Positions 27,074 to 36,642 of a DNA stretch of 64,000 nucleotides are shown piece by piece. The DNA lies in assembly GCA_963835135.1 (NCBI GenBank), contig CAWIEF010000001.1, positions 186,001 to 250,000 of the forward strand, read 5' to 3'. Made by a program: the position numbers and the translations under genes. Within the stretch, counting starts at the first letter, position 1. Every line of letters starts with the position of its first letter. Origin of the DNA: JAVVHH01 sp963835135. GTDB lineage: Bacteria > Pseudomonadota > Alphaproteobacteria > Acetobacterales > Acetobacteraceae. The notes beneath the pieces were generated by a model. That model did not search any database and had not been told where the DNA came from. It worked only from the letters and a program-made list of their open reading frames with translations.

Positions 27074-28145
27074 GTTTCTCTCCGCTCCGCGCGCGCTCTG
27101 GACGCTCTTTCGATGCCGGGTTCTAACCATGCGGTGGCGGCGGGGGCAATAAGCGGCGGACAAGGCGTTTGCAGAGCGCAGGAGCGGAGACCGGTCGGGC
27201 CTGGTTCCGCTTACGACCACGAGAGCGGAAACTTTTATCGACCAGTGCTCACAGCAGACTTCGAAAACGATCTGTAGACAAAGCTATGTCGCTTGTCCGG
27301 CGCGTGCCGCAATCGCTCATCAAGGTCGATATTTTGCAGATCCTCGGCCTGATACCGCCGACAAGCTACGTTCGCTATTGAGTCGTTGCCGTCGGAACGT
27401 TCATGACACGAGATCGTCAACCCGATCGGTGCGCTCAGGTTCGAGGCGATTACTTAAACCATCATTGCTGCGCAGTCGAATCTTCAGCCTCGTACTGCGA
27501 CATCGACCGATTATTCCGACGGTGGACTATTCGTCTGCTACAGAGCCAGGCTGGTGCGATCACGCATGCACTCGTACGATGGCGGGCTCTAGAACTCCTC
27601 GACTTTCGTGCAACATGCGAGATCAGATCGAGAACGAGCGGCAGGTGTCTACGCCTGACGAAGCATTGCGAACAATACGTTCGCCATTTTCGAGCGACGG
27701 CGAGGCAATGGTCAACGAAGTCGACGGGACGATCAGACAACAGCTCGCTTGACAGTCGATGAGACAGTGCTCGCGCGCTTATCTCTGACGGAATCAATGC
27801 TTCATTGTCCCGAGATGCGCATAGCGATCTCCCATCTGGATCGTCAGCTGGGACAGGTCGCGCCTGCTGTTAGTATCGCTCGACAATCGGCGTTAGAACG
27901 TAAGAGCTTAGCGCGATGCGCTCTCGGTCGAGTCAGCAAGCGTGCGAGCTAGGCTGCCGCGAAATCGTTCAGCGCTGCTGGCCGAGCCTCAGTTCGCGAA
28001 TTGCAGGTGGCAATGGGCATGCACTCGACCCAGTGCATTCCCGACTAGCGAGACTACGGCTGCATGCTTTCCACTTATGGAAACGAGGTCGGGAAGACCG
28101 GTCGCGTTCCCGAACGGACCGTCCGCTACCACCCCAACCGGACGC
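27074..28145. other. 1.07-kb gene-poor region of lower GC
   Basis: There is no convincing gene between the reductase start and the end of uvrB. From about 27230 to 28080 the GC content is visibly lower than in the surrounding genes and the third-position GC bias of real genes is lost. Open frames of 60-124 codons exist on both strands, but none shows a ribosome site, recognisable domain or consistent codon use. I see no transposase remnant, tRNA or terminal inverted repeats. It may be a decayed gene, the scar of a lost mobile element, or a regulatory or RNA region. Confidence 0.6.
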
Positions 28146-30356
28146 TCAGCGCCGCCCCCGCCCCCGCTTCGCCGCTTTCTTCTCCGGGTCATAACCGCCC
28201 CCGCCAGGCCCCAGCGGCTCCGGCGTCCGGTCCTTCTTCGGCTTGCCCCCAAATCCCGCCGGTGACACCGGTGGGGGTGGTAGACCGAGGTCGAGCGCTT
28301 CGAGCCGCTTGATCTCATCGCGCAGCCGCGCCGCCGTCTCGAATTCGAGGTCGGCCGCCGCGGCGCGCATCCTCTTTTCCAGCTCGGCGATGGCCGTCTT
28401 GAGGTCCTTGCCGACCATCTCGGTGACGCCAGCGTCCTTGACCGGTGCGACCGTCACGTAATCGGCCTCGTAGACCGAGCGCAGCGCCTCGCCGATATGG
28501 CTCTTGACGCTGCGGGGCGTGATACCGTGCACCTCGTTCCAGGCGTTCTGTTTGGCGCGGCGGCGTTCGGTCTCCTCGATCGCGTAGCGGAGCGAGTTCG
28601 TCATCAGATCGGCATAGAGGATGACCCGGCCTTCGACGTTGCGGGCGGCGCGGCCGATGGTCTGCACCAGGCTGGTCTGGCTGCGCAGGAACCCCTCCTT
28701 GTCGGCGTCAAGGATGGCCACGAGCGCGCATTCCGGGATGTCGAGACCTTCGCGCAGCAGGTTGATGCCGATCAGCACGTCGAATACGCCCAACCGAAGG
28801 TCGCGGATGATCTCGATGCGTTCGAGCGTGTCGACGTCGGAGTGCAGGTAGCGGACCTTGATGCCGTTCTCGGTCATGTAGTCGGTCAGGTCCTCGGCCA
28901 TCCGCTTGGTGAGCGTGGTGACCAGGATTCGCCCGCCGGCACCGATGACGACCCGGCACTCGGCCAATAGATCGTCCACCTGGCGTTCGACCGGGCGGAC
29001 CTCGCAGACCGGGTCGATGAGGCCGGTCGGGCGGATCACCTGCTCGGCGAATGCGCCGCCGGTGCGCTCCATCTCCCACGGGCCGGGGGTGGCGGAAACG
29101 AAGATCGTCTGCGGGCGGAAATGCTCCCACTCCTCGAAGCGGAGCGGGCGGTTGTCCATGCAGGACGGCAGGCGGAAGCCGAACTCGGAGAGGATGCCCT
29201 TGCGGGCCGCGTCGCCGCGGGCCATGCCGCCGATCTGCGGCACGGTGACGTGACTCTCGTCGACGATGAGCATGGCGTTGTCGGGCAGGTATTCGAACAG
29301 CGTCGGCGGCGGCTCGCCGGTTTTGCGGCCGGAGAGGTAGCGGGAATAATTCTCGATGGATTTGCAGGAGCCGGTGGTCTCGATCATCTCCATGTCGAAG
29401 GTCGTGCGCTGCTGGATGCGCTCGGCCTCGAGCAACTTGCCCTCGGCGACGAAGGTATCGATGCGGTCCTTCAGCTCCTGTTTGATGTCGCGGATCGCCT
29501 GGTTGAGCGTGGGCTTGGGCGTGACGTAGTGGCTGTTGGCGTAAATGCTGGCCTCGCCCATCTTGCCGGTGATCTCGCCGGTCAGCGGGTCGAACTCGCT
29601 GATGCTCTCGATCTCGTCGCCGAACAGCGTAATGCGCCAGGCGCGATCCTCGAGGTGGCTCGGCCAAACGTCGATCGTGTCGCCGCGCAGGCGGAAGGTG
29701 CCGCGCTGGAAGGCAGCGTCGTTGCGGCGGTACTGCAATTCGACGAGCGCGCGGGCGAGCTTGTCGCGAGCGATCTGGCCGCCGGGCTCGAGCCGGACGA
29801 TCATGTTGCCGTAGGTCTCGACCGAGCCGATACCGTAGATGCAGGACACCGAGGCGACGATGACGACGTCGCCGCGCTCCAGCAGCGCCCGGGTGGCGCT
29901 GTGGCGCATACGCTCGATCTGCTCGTTGATCTGGCTGTCTTTTTCGACATACGTGTCGGTGCGCGGGACGTAAGCCTCCGGCTGGTAATAGTCGTAATAA
30001 CTAACGAAGTATTCGACTGCGTTCTCCGGAAAGAACTGCTTCATCTCGCCGTAAAGTTGTGCCGCCAGCGTCTTGTTTGGCGCCAGGATGAGAGTCGGCC
30101 GTTGTGCCGCTTCGATCACCTTCGCCATGGTGAACGTCTTGCCTGACCCGGTTACGCCGAGCAGCACCTGGTCCCGCTCGCCAGCCGTCACGCTCTGGGT
30201 CAGTTCACCGATTGCTTGCGGCTGATCTCCGGCGGGCTCGTATGCGGAAACGACCCTGAGCGGGCGCAGCATCGCCTTGGCCGGCTGCTTGATCGGCTGG
30301 AAGGTGACCGGGATCGCCGGGTTGAGCTTCGGCTTTCTCTCGAGCGTCGATGACAT
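28146..30356 (-). CDS. uvrB: UvrABC excinuclease subunit B
   Basis: UvrB (736 aa as drawn) is the helicase-like damage-verifying subunit of nucleotide excision repair. It shows Walker A GVTGSGKT, the beta-hairpin YYDYYQPEAYVP that inserts into DNA, Walker B VDESH, the C-terminal helicase motifs (TIGRAARN) and a final UVR motif ELEKRMRAAAADLEFE that contacts UvrC. The C-terminal tail is Gly/Lys/Arg-rich. The start is uncertain: 30356 (MSSTLERK), 30383 or an internal Met at 30272 (MLRPLRVV) are all possible. The last is closest to the standard N-terminus but lacks an obvious ribosome site. It is divergent from treZ. Confidence 0.95.
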   Translation of the reverse strand: MSSTLERKPKLNPAIPVTFQPIKQPAKAMLRPLRVVSAYEPAGDQPQAIGELTQSVTAGERDQVLLGVTGSGKTFTMAKVIEAAQRPTLILAPNKTLAAQLYGEMKQFFPENAVEYFVSYYDYYQPEAYVPRTDTYVEKDSQINEQIERMRHSATRALLERGDVVIVASVSCIYGIGSVETYGNMIVRLEPGGQIARDKLARALVELQYRRNDAAFQRGTFRLRGDTIDVWPSHLEDRAWRITLFGDEIESISEFDPLTGEITGKMGEASIYANSHYVTPKPTLNQAIRDIKQELKDRIDTFVAEGKLLEAERIQQRTTFDMEMIETTGSCKSIENYSRYLSGRKTGEPPPTLFEYLPDNAMLIVDESHVTVPQIGGMARGDAARKGILSEFGFRLPSCMDNRPLRFEEWEHFRPQTIFVSATPGPWEMERTGGAFAEQVIRPTGLIDPVCEVRPVERQVDDLLAECRVVIGAGGRILVTTLTKRMAEDLTDYMTENGIKVRYLHSDVDTLERIEIIRDLRLGVFDVLIGINLLREGLDIPECALVAILDADKEGFLRSQTSLVQTIGRAARNVEGRVILYADLMTNSLRYAIEETERRRAKQNAWNEVHGITPRSVKSHIGEALRSVYEADYVTVAPVKDAGVTEMVGKDLKTAIAELEKRMRAAAADLEFETAARLRDEIKRLEALDLGLPPPPVSPAGFGGKPKKDRTPEPLGPGGGGYDPEKKAAKRGRGRR

Positions 30357-30476
30357 GATGTGGACATGGCATCTCCCCCGCATTGCCGCAACGAGCGGGT
30401 GATGTCGGAGCGCGAATCTAGCTGTCGATCCAACCGGACCGGGCTGCGTTAGAGGAACGTATTACGGCGAGTTGCA

Positions 30477-32276
30477 ATGAACGATCCTGACGTGTCGGCC
30501 CGGCGTTGGGGGTTCTGTGACCAGACCAATAAGGTCGCCCTATGGGCGCCGAGCGTAGCGCAGGCCGCGCTGGTACGCTCAAATCGAGCGGAGATGCCGC
30601 TCGAGCGCGCCGCTCGAGGGTGGCTGAGCGGCTCGCCGGACCAGCTCGCCCCCGGCGAGCGGTACGGCTTGCGCATCGGGGGGCGGACGGTTCCCGATCC
30701 AGCGTCCCGCTCCCAACCCGACGGTCCCGGGGCGCTGAGTGAAGTCGTCGACTCAGGCTCGTTCGCCTGGTCGGACGCGGCGTGGACGGGCCGCCCCTGG
30801 CACGAGACGGTGCTCTACGAGCTGCACCTCGGCACCTTCACCGCGGAAGGCACCTTCGTGGCCGCAATCGCGCATCTCGAACACCTGGCCCGGCTCGGGG
30901 TGACGGTCGTCGAGCTGATGCCGGTGGGCGAGTTCCCTGGGGCGCGCAACTGGGGATACGATGGCGTGCTGCCGTTCGCGCCGTTCCACGGCTACGGCCG
31001 CCCGGACGACCTCAAGCGGCTGGTGGATGCGGCGCATGCGGTCGGCATCGCGATCGTGCTGGACGTCGTCTACAATCATTTCGGCCCGGCGCAGAATGCG
31101 ATGGCGGACTACCTGCCGGAGTTCTTCACCGACCGTTACAAGACGCCGTGGGGCGGCGCGATCGACTTCGCCCAGCCGGCCGTGCGAGCCTATTTCATCG
31201 AGAATGCGCTTTATTGGATCGAGGAGTTCCATCTCGACGGGCTGCGGCTCGATGCGGTGCAGGCCGTGTTCGACGAGGGCGACCGGCACATCCTCGAGGA
31301 GATCGCCGAGCGTGTCCGCGCCAGCACGCCGGGTCGGCACATCCACCTGACGCTCGAAAACGACAACAACGATGCACGCTGGCTCGAGCGCGATGCGCAG
31401 GGGCGGGCGCTCCACTTCGAGGCGCAGTGGAACGATGATTTCCATCATGTGATGCGGGTGCTGCTGGCCGGGCGGGTCGACGGCTATTATCGCGACTACG
31501 CCAAGCAGCCGCTCGACCGCCTTGGCAAATGCCTGGCGCGCGGGTTCTCGTATCAGGGAGATGAGGAATCGGTCCATCGGCCCGGCCTGATGCGGGGCAC
31601 GACGTCGGACCATCTGCCGCCCGTCGCCTTCATCAACTTCCTGCAGAACCACGACCAGGTCGGCAACACGCCGTTCGGCAAGCGGCTGTGCAGCCTTGCG
31701 CCGCCCGCGGCGCTGCGGCTCGGCGCCGCGGTCATGCTGCTAGGGCCCGCCGTGCCGATGCTGTTCATGGGCGAGGAGTGGGCGGCCGCGCAGCCATTCG
31801 ATTATTTCTGCGACTATGCCGAGCCGGTGGCCGACATGGTGCGCACGGGCCGCCGCGCGGAGTTCGCCCATCTGCCGGAGTTCAGCGACCCGGCGCAGCT
31901 CGGCCGGCTCGCCGACCCGAATGCGGCCAGCACGCGCGACGCCTGCGTGCTGGATTGGTCGGCGCTCTCCCGCCCGCCGCATGCGGAATGGCTCGCCTTC
32001 CACCGCACCCTGCTCGCCGTGCGGCGTCGGTGCGTGGTGCCGCTGCTGCCGATGATCTGCGGAGGCGCCGGGGGGCACGAGACGTTCGGCGCGACGGCGC
32101 TGGCCGTGCATTGGCGGCTGGGCGACGGCCGCACCCTCACCATGGCGGCCAACTTCGGCGACGATCCGACGCCTTGGCCGGACCCGGGCGGCGAGACGCT
32201 GTTCAACCTCGGCGACTCCGCTGGCGGCTTGGCGCCCTGGGGCCTGCATCTGGCACTGCGTCCCGCCGCCAACTGA
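30477..32276 (+). CDS. treZ: Malto-oligosyltrehalose trehalohydrolase
   Basis: TreZ (599 aa) is a GH13 enzyme that releases trehalose from maltooligosyl-trehalose. An N-terminal beta-sandwich (residues 1-95, CDQTNKVALWAPSV) precedes the barrel. Visible features are ELHLGTFTAEGTF, the nucleophile in GLRLDAVQAVFD (near residue 255), the acid/base Glu in LTLENDNND and the third Asp in FLQNHDQVGNT. Length and motifs fit TreZ rather than glycogen branching enzyme. The partner treY is not in the window, and a second GH13 gene follows at once. It is the first gene of treZ - GH13 - zwf - crcB. Confidence 0.9.
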   Translation: MNDPDVSARRWGFCDQTNKVALWAPSVAQAALVRSNRAEMPLERAARGWLSGSPDQLAPGERYGLRIGGRTVPDPASRSQPDGPGALSEVVDSGSFAWSDAAWTGRPWHETVLYELHLGTFTAEGTFVAAIAHLEHLARLGVTVVELMPVGEFPGARNWGYDGVLPFAPFHGYGRPDDLKRLVDAAHAVGIAIVLDVVYNHFGPAQNAMADYLPEFFTDRYKTPWGGAIDFAQPAVRAYFIENALYWIEEFHLDGLRLDAVQAVFDEGDRHILEEIAERVRASTPGRHIHLTLENDNNDARWLERDAQGRALHFEAQWNDDFHHVMRVLLAGRVDGYYRDYAKQPLDRLGKCLARGFSYQGDEESVHRPGLMRGTTSDHLPPVAFINFLQNHDQVGNTPFGKRLCSLAPPAALRLGAAVMLLGPAVPMLFMGEEWAAAQPFDYFCDYAEPVADMVRTGRRAEFAHLPEFSDPAQLGRLADPNAASTRDACVLDWSALSRPPHAEWLAFHRTLLAVRRRCVVPLLPMICGGAGGHETFGATALAVHWRLGDGRTLTMAANFGDDPTPWPDPGGETLFNLGDSAGGLAPWGLHLALRPAAN

Positions 32277-32318
32277 TCTAACGTCCGCGCGTTAGCCAGC
32301 GGCAGGGTAGGATCATCG

Positions 32319-33905
32319 ATGGACGCGGCGTGGTGGCAGCGGGGGATCGTCTATCAGGTCTATCCCCGATCGTTGCAGGACGACGATGGCGACGGCACGG
32401 GCGACCTGCGCGGGATCATGGGGCGGCTGCCCGAAATCGCCGACCTTGGCGTCGATGCGGTCTGGCTGTCGCCCATCTTTCCCTCGCCCATGACGGATTT
32501 CGGCTACGACGTGTCGGATTACTGCGGCATCGACCCGTTGTTCGGCACGATGGACGAGTTCGACGCGCTCGTCGTCCGGGCGCATCAGCTCGGGCTCAAG
32601 CTGATCCTGGATTTCGTGCCGAACCACAGCTCCGATCAGCATCCGTGGTTCCAGGCCAGCCGGGCGCGGGAGGATGGGAAGGCCGATTGGTATCTGTGGC
32701 GCGACGGACGGGACGGTGGGCCGCCGAACAACTGGATGGCCCATTTCGGGGGCGCCGCCTGGACCTGGGACGAGCGGCGCGGCCAGTTCTACTGCCACTC
32801 GTTCCTGCCGACACAACCGGACCTCAATTGGCGACACCCCGGCGTGCGCCGCGCCATGTACGAGGCGCTGCGGTTCTGGCTGCGCAAGGGCGTCGACGGC
32901 TTCCGGGTCGACGTGATGTGGCTGATGATCAAGGATGCCGAGTTCCGCGACAACCCACCCGATCCCGCGTGGCTTCCGGGCGGGCGCCCGTTCAACCAAG
33001 TCCTGCCGCTCTACACCGCGGACCGGCCGGAGGTGCACGAGATCGTCGCCGAGATGCGCGGCGTGCTCGACGCGTTCGCCGACCGGGTGCTGATCGGCGA
33101 GATCTATCTCCCGATCGACCGCCTGGTCACCTACTATGGACGGAACGGCGAGGGCGCGCAGCTGCCGTTCAACTTTCACCTGCTCCAGCTCCGGACCTGG
33201 ACGGCCGACGCCCTAGCGGAGCTGGTCCGACGCTACGAGGGCGCGCTGCCGCCGGGGGCGTGGCCGAACTGGGTGCTGGGCAACCACGACCGCAGCCGGG
33301 TCGCCACACGGATCGGCCCAGCGCAGGCGCGGGTGGCGGCGATGCTGCTGCTGACGCTGCGCGGCACGCCGACGATCTACATGGGCGAGGAGCTCGGGAT
33401 GGTCGATACCCCGATCCCGGGCGACCGCATCCGCGACCCGGCCGAGTTGCGCGAGCCCGGCCAGGGTCTCGGCCGCGATCCGGAGCGCACGCCGTTCCCA
33501 TGGGACGGCTCGCCGCACCGCGGTTTCACCACCGGCACCCCTTGGCTCCCGGTGGGCACGGACACCCCGCGTAGCGAACAGGCGGGTGATCCGAACTCCA
33601 TGCTCTCCCTCTACCGCCGCCTGATCACGCTCCGCCGCGAGCATGCCGCCCTGGCGATCGGCGCGCTCGGCCCGCCCACGACGGACGGCGCCGTGCTGCG
33701 CTACAGCCGCCATCTCGGGCCGACCCGGTTCGACCTGGCGCTCAACATCGGCGGCGAGGCCGCCGACATCATGACGGCAGGTGGGACCGTGCTGGCCGAT
33801 ACGCACACCGCGGACATCATCACGATCGAGCCTGGGCCGCTTCGGCTCAAGCCGGATCAGGCGATCCTGATCCGGCCCATGACGGCAATCGAGGAACGCA
33901 CATGA
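32319..33905 (+). CDS. GH13 alpha-glucosidase (oligo-1,6-glucosidase-like)
   Basis: This 528-aa GH13 hydrolase acts on short alpha-glucans. The start WWQRGIVYQVYPRSLQDDDGDG is the hallmark of the alpha-glucosidase/oligo-1,6-glucosidase/trehalulose-type group. Catalytic residues lie in GFRVDVMW (nucleophile, near residue 195), IGEIYLP (acid/base, near 259) and LGNHDRSR (near 322). It may split maltose, isomaltose or trehalose to glucose, which would feed the G6PD encoded next. Its stop overlaps the zwf start by 4 bp. The precise linkage specificity cannot be read from sequence. Confidence 0.87.
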   Translation: MDAAWWQRGIVYQVYPRSLQDDDGDGTGDLRGIMGRLPEIADLGVDAVWLSPIFPSPMTDFGYDVSDYCGIDPLFGTMDEFDALVVRAHQLGLKLILDFVPNHSSDQHPWFQASRAREDGKADWYLWRDGRDGGPPNNWMAHFGGAAWTWDERRGQFYCHSFLPTQPDLNWRHPGVRRAMYEALRFWLRKGVDGFRVDVMWLMIKDAEFRDNPPDPAWLPGGRPFNQVLPLYTADRPEVHEIVAEMRGVLDAFADRVLIGEIYLPIDRLVTYYGRNGEGAQLPFNFHLLQLRTWTADALAELVRRYEGALPPGAWPNWVLGNHDRSRVATRIGPAQARVAAMLLLTLRGTPTIYMGEELGMVDTPIPGDRIRDPAELREPGQGLGRDPERTPFPWDGSPHRGFTTGTPWLPVGTDTPRSEQAGDPNSMLSLYRRLITLRREHAALAIGALGPPTTDGAVLRYSRHLGPTRFDLALNIGGEAADIMTAGGTVLADTHTADIITIEPGPLRLKPDQAILIRPMTAIEERT

Positions 33906-35428
33906 CATCGGCAATCACGGCGGGCCGGCCGAGCGCGACCGGCGAGCGCGCGCGCGCGACCCAGACGCCCCCCTGCACCATGGTCATCTTCGGCGCCGGC
34001 GGCGACCTGACCAAGCGGCTGCTGATGCCGTCCCTCTACGACCTGGCCAGCGCCAAGCGGCTCGATGATGGATTCAAAGTTCTTGGTGTCGATCTGGCGC
34101 AGCAGGACACCGACGGCTGGCGCAAGTCGCTGACCGACACGATGCAGTCGTTCACGACGGACAAGACAGCCGAGTTCTATGTGCCCAAGCTCGACGACAC
34201 CGCGTGGACATGGGTGACGGACCGGCTGAGCTACCAGGTCGGCGATTTCAGCAAGGACGAGACGTTCGCCGGCATCAAGCAGGCGGTCGGAGATGGCAGC
34301 GCGATCTTCTACTGCGCGGTCGCAGCCCGCTTCTTCGGGACCGTGGTCGACGGGCTCGGCAAGGCCGGGCTGCTGACGCAGCGCGACGGCATGTTCCGCC
34401 GGGTCGTGATCGAGAAGCCGTTCGGCTCCGATCTCCCCTCGGCGCAGGCGCTGAACGCGCGCCTGCTGCAGAGTGCGGACGAGAGCCAGGTCTACCGCAT
34501 CGACCATTTTCTCGGCAAGGACACGGTCCAGAGCATCATGGCCGTCCGCTTCGGCAACGGCTTGTTCGAGCCGACCTGGAACCGCGAACACATCGATCAT
34601 GTCGAGATCACGGCGGCCGAGACCGTCGGGGTGGAGGGCCGCGGCAAGTTCTACGAACCGACCGGCGCGCTGCGGGACATGGTGCCGAACCATATGTTCA
34701 CGCTGCTCTCTATGGTGGCGATGGAGCCGCCAACCGAGTACGAGGCTGGGGCGGTCCGCTCGGAAAAGGCGAAGCTGATGCAGGCGATCCGTCCGCTGAC
34801 GCCGGGCGATGCGGTGCGGGGACAGTACGGTGCCGGGACCGAGTTCGGCACGCCGGTGCCGGGCTACCGCGAGGAGCCGAACGTGGCGCCGGATAGCCGC
34901 ACCGAGACCTACGTTGCGCTGCGGCTGCACATTGAGAATTGGCGCTGGGCTGGCGTGCCGTTCTACCTTCGCACCGGCAAGCGCCTGTCGGGGCGCAAGA
35001 CCGAGATCTGCGTGCATTTCAAGCCGGCGCCCTACCGCGTGTTCGGCGCTGCACCGACGACGCCCAACGTGCTCCGCCTGCTGATCGACCCGGAGGAAGG
35101 TATCGACATGCAGTTTGCAGCCAAGCAACCGGGTCCGGAGATGTCGCTTGGCCGGGTCGTCTCGTCGATGCGGTACAAAGACCATTTCGACGAGACGCCG
35201 AACGTCGGGTATGAGACGCTGCTGTACGACTGCATGCTCGGGGACGCGACGCTGTTCCAGCGCGCCGATGCGATCGAGGCGAGCTGGGCGGCGCTCGAAC
35301 CGGTGCTCGAGTCCTGGGCCAAGGGAGAGGGAGAGATCGAGACCTACAGTGCAGGGTCCAGCGGTCCGGCTGGCGCGGACGCCCTGCTCGCCGCCGACGG
35401 CCGGACCTGGAGCAAACTCGTCGAATGA
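33902..35428 (+). CDS. zwf: Glucose-6-phosphate 1-dehydrogenase
   Basis: Zwf (508 aa) oxidises glucose 6-phosphate with NAD(P), the entry into the pentose phosphate or Entner-Doudoroff pathway. The Rossmann motif is GAGGDLTKR (near residue 32), and the substrate/catalytic motif is RIDHFLGK (near 200). Further conserved segments are EKPFGSDL, and the C-terminal domain with FYLRTGKRL. A 25-residue N-terminal extension (Ser/Ala/Arg-rich) precedes the dinucleotide fold. It is coupled to the preceding glucosidase by a 4-bp overlap. No gnd or pgl follows; a crcB homologue does. Confidence 0.96.
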   Translation: MTSAITAGRPSATGERARATQTPPCTMVIFGAGGDLTKRLLMPSLYDLASAKRLDDGFKVLGVDLAQQDTDGWRKSLTDTMQSFTTDKTAEFYVPKLDDTAWTWVTDRLSYQVGDFSKDETFAGIKQAVGDGSAIFYCAVAARFFGTVVDGLGKAGLLTQRDGMFRRVVIEKPFGSDLPSAQALNARLLQSADESQVYRIDHFLGKDTVQSIMAVRFGNGLFEPTWNREHIDHVEITAAETVGVEGRGKFYEPTGALRDMVPNHMFTLLSMVAMEPPTEYEAGAVRSEKAKLMQAIRPLTPGDAVRGQYGAGTEFGTPVPGYREEPNVAPDSRTETYVALRLHIENWRWAGVPFYLRTGKRLSGRKTEICVHFKPAPYRVFGAAPTTPNVLRLLIDPEEGIDMQFAAKQPGPEMSLGRVVSSMRYKDHFDETPNVGYETLLYDCMLGDATLFQRADAIEASWAALEPVLESWAKGEGEIETYSAGSSGPAGADALLAADGRTWSKLVE

Positions 35429-35516
35429 CCGCCGGTCTGCCGCGGGGGGCGATCGGCGGTGACGGGGACTGCGGGCTGCACGCGGCCTGGCGGCGCATGC
35501 TGGGTCGCATACCGGC

Positions 35517-35951
35517 TTGACCCTCTTGGGACAGACGCTGGCTGTGGCAGCCGGCGGCGCTTTGGGCAGCGTCGGCCGTTTCTGGGTGGGGCAATGGCTC
35601 GCACCGGTCAGCGCGTCATTGCCGGTCTCCACGATCGCCATCAACGTGGCAGGCTCGTTTGCCATCAGCTTCTTCGGGACGCTGACGCTTGCGCAGGGAC
35701 GATACGGGGTTCCGGAGATCGCGCGGGTCTTCTTCATGGTCGGCGTTTGCGGCGGGTTCACCACGTTCTCGTCGTTCAGCCTGCAGACGCTCGAGTTGCT
35801 GCGGACCGGGGCGACCGGACGCGCGCTGGCCAATATCGGGCTGTCCGTGGCGCTCTGCCTGGCCTCGGTCGCGGCCGGCCATGGCCTGGCCGCGCAGCTG
35901 AACGGCGCCAAACCGCCGATCGCCCAGCTCGGGCTCGACGAGGACACGTGA
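35517..35951 (+). CDS. crcB: Fluoride ion exporter CrcB/FluC
   Basis: This 144-aa dual-topology fluoride channel protein has four membrane helices. The family residues are GGALGSVGRFW near residue 14, the conserved Asn in INVAGSF, and GVCGGFTTFSSFSLQTLEL with the Phe-box/Na-site segment. The start is TTG at 35517 (TTGACCCTC); there is no ATG in a suitable place. It lies 88 bp after zwf. I looked for a fluoride riboswitch in the gap and could not fit one. One gene is enough for a homodimeric channel. Confidence 0.9.
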   Translation: MTLLGQTLAVAAGGALGSVGRFWVGQWLAPVSASLPVSTIAINVAGSFAISFFGTLTLAQGRYGVPEIARVFFMVGVCGGFTTFSSFSLQTLELLRTGATGRALANIGLSVALCLASVAAGHGLAAQLNGAKPPIAQLGLDEDT

Positions 35952-36111
35952 CGCGGACGGTCCAGATGACCCCGGATAGCCGCTCGTCAATACACGCCAG
36001 AACTAAATCGAGGTTGAATTTTAAGTGCTGGGATCGTCCGCGAACTTCGTTGGAGGCGCGGGCTTGTGGCAGGCACGCTGCGCGACCGCAGTGACTTTTG
36101 GGAGCAAACCG

Positions 36112-36447
36112 ATGCCGCAATTCGACGCAACGATCAAGCACATCCAGGACGGCGTGAAGGGCTTCACCGTCGCCGCCGCCACCAAGAACATCGAGGGATG
36201 GGAAGCGACGCTCGAGAAGCTCGAGGCGCCGGGCGTGAAGACCATCATCAAGGATCTCGAGAGCCTGAAGAAGCAGCTCCATGCCAAGGAGATCAACGGC
36301 GAGTCTATCCGCAAGCTGGTGCTGAAGCTCGGCAAGGAGACGGTGACGATCGCCGGCAAGATCGAAGGCAAGACGGCCGACAAGATCAAGGCGCTCGGCG
36401 AGGCATTGACCAGCGCTGCCGAGGAGCATGCCGACAAGGCTGCCTAG
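36112..36447 (+). CDS. Small Lys-rich helical protein of unknown function
   Basis: This 111-aa hypothetical has a good GGGAG ribosome site 8 bp before the ATG at 36112. It has no signal peptide, cysteine or membrane helix. The sequence is almost wholly helical with alternating Lys/Glu, and the middle (DLESLKKQLHAKEING) and C-terminus (ALGEALTSAAEEHADKAA) look like amphipathic or coiled-coil helices. A phasin-like or nucleoid/stress role would fit the composition, but no signature supports it. It is followed by a strong hairpin (36461-36498) and is probably a single-gene transcript. Confidence 0.65.
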   Translation: MPQFDATIKHIQDGVKGFTVAAATKNIEGWEATLEKLEAPGVKTIIKDLESLKKQLHAKEINGESIRKLVLKLGKETVTIAGKIEGKTADKIKALGEALTSAAEEHADKAA

Positions 36448-36460
36448 CGGCTGGTATGGT

Positions 36461-36498
36461 GGACCGCTCGCGTTGCCCCCCGACAACGCAAGCGGTCC
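36461..36498 (+). terminator. 15-bp inverted repeat after the small helical-protein gene
   Basis: The left arm GGACCGCTCGCGTTG (36461-36475) pairs with CAACGCAAGCGGTCC (36484-36498), with one mismatch and an 8-nt loop. It begins 14 bp after the stop codon. There is no T-run directly after it, so it may be a Rho-assisted terminator or an mRNA 3'-end stabiliser rather than a classic intrinsic terminator. Confidence 0.6.
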
Positions 36499-36642
36499 GA
36501 TACTACCTTGCCCATTACAAGGTGTCGCCGACGGGACCCGGATGGAGATACGAGCCGAGCAGCGATGTAGCGGCATAACTTAATTGCGAGAGCGTGACAA
36601 CACGGTTTAGGCTTTTTTTTGACACGGCCGCGCCATACCAAT

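Noticed and set aside
27440..27490. tRNA-like T-arm (GGTTCGAGGC) in the low-GC gap
   Set aside because: No matching acceptor stem, D-arm or anticodon arm can be drawn around it.
27378..27952. Short overlapping frames in the low-GC gap
   Set aside because: No ribosome sites, no codon-position bias and no recognisable family, and the frames compete with each other on both strands.
30357..30476. LexA (SOS) box between uvrB and treZ
   Set aside because: Only one half-site, GAAC in AGGAACGTATT, is present; the second GAAC/GTTC at the required 7-bp spacing is missing.
35429..35516. Possible fluoride riboswitch before crcB
   Set aside because: A GGGGGCGATCGGCGG stretch looked suggestive, but the GGnGATG start, the AAACTGCC-type pseudoknot partner and the GCTGATG end of the motif cannot be fitted.
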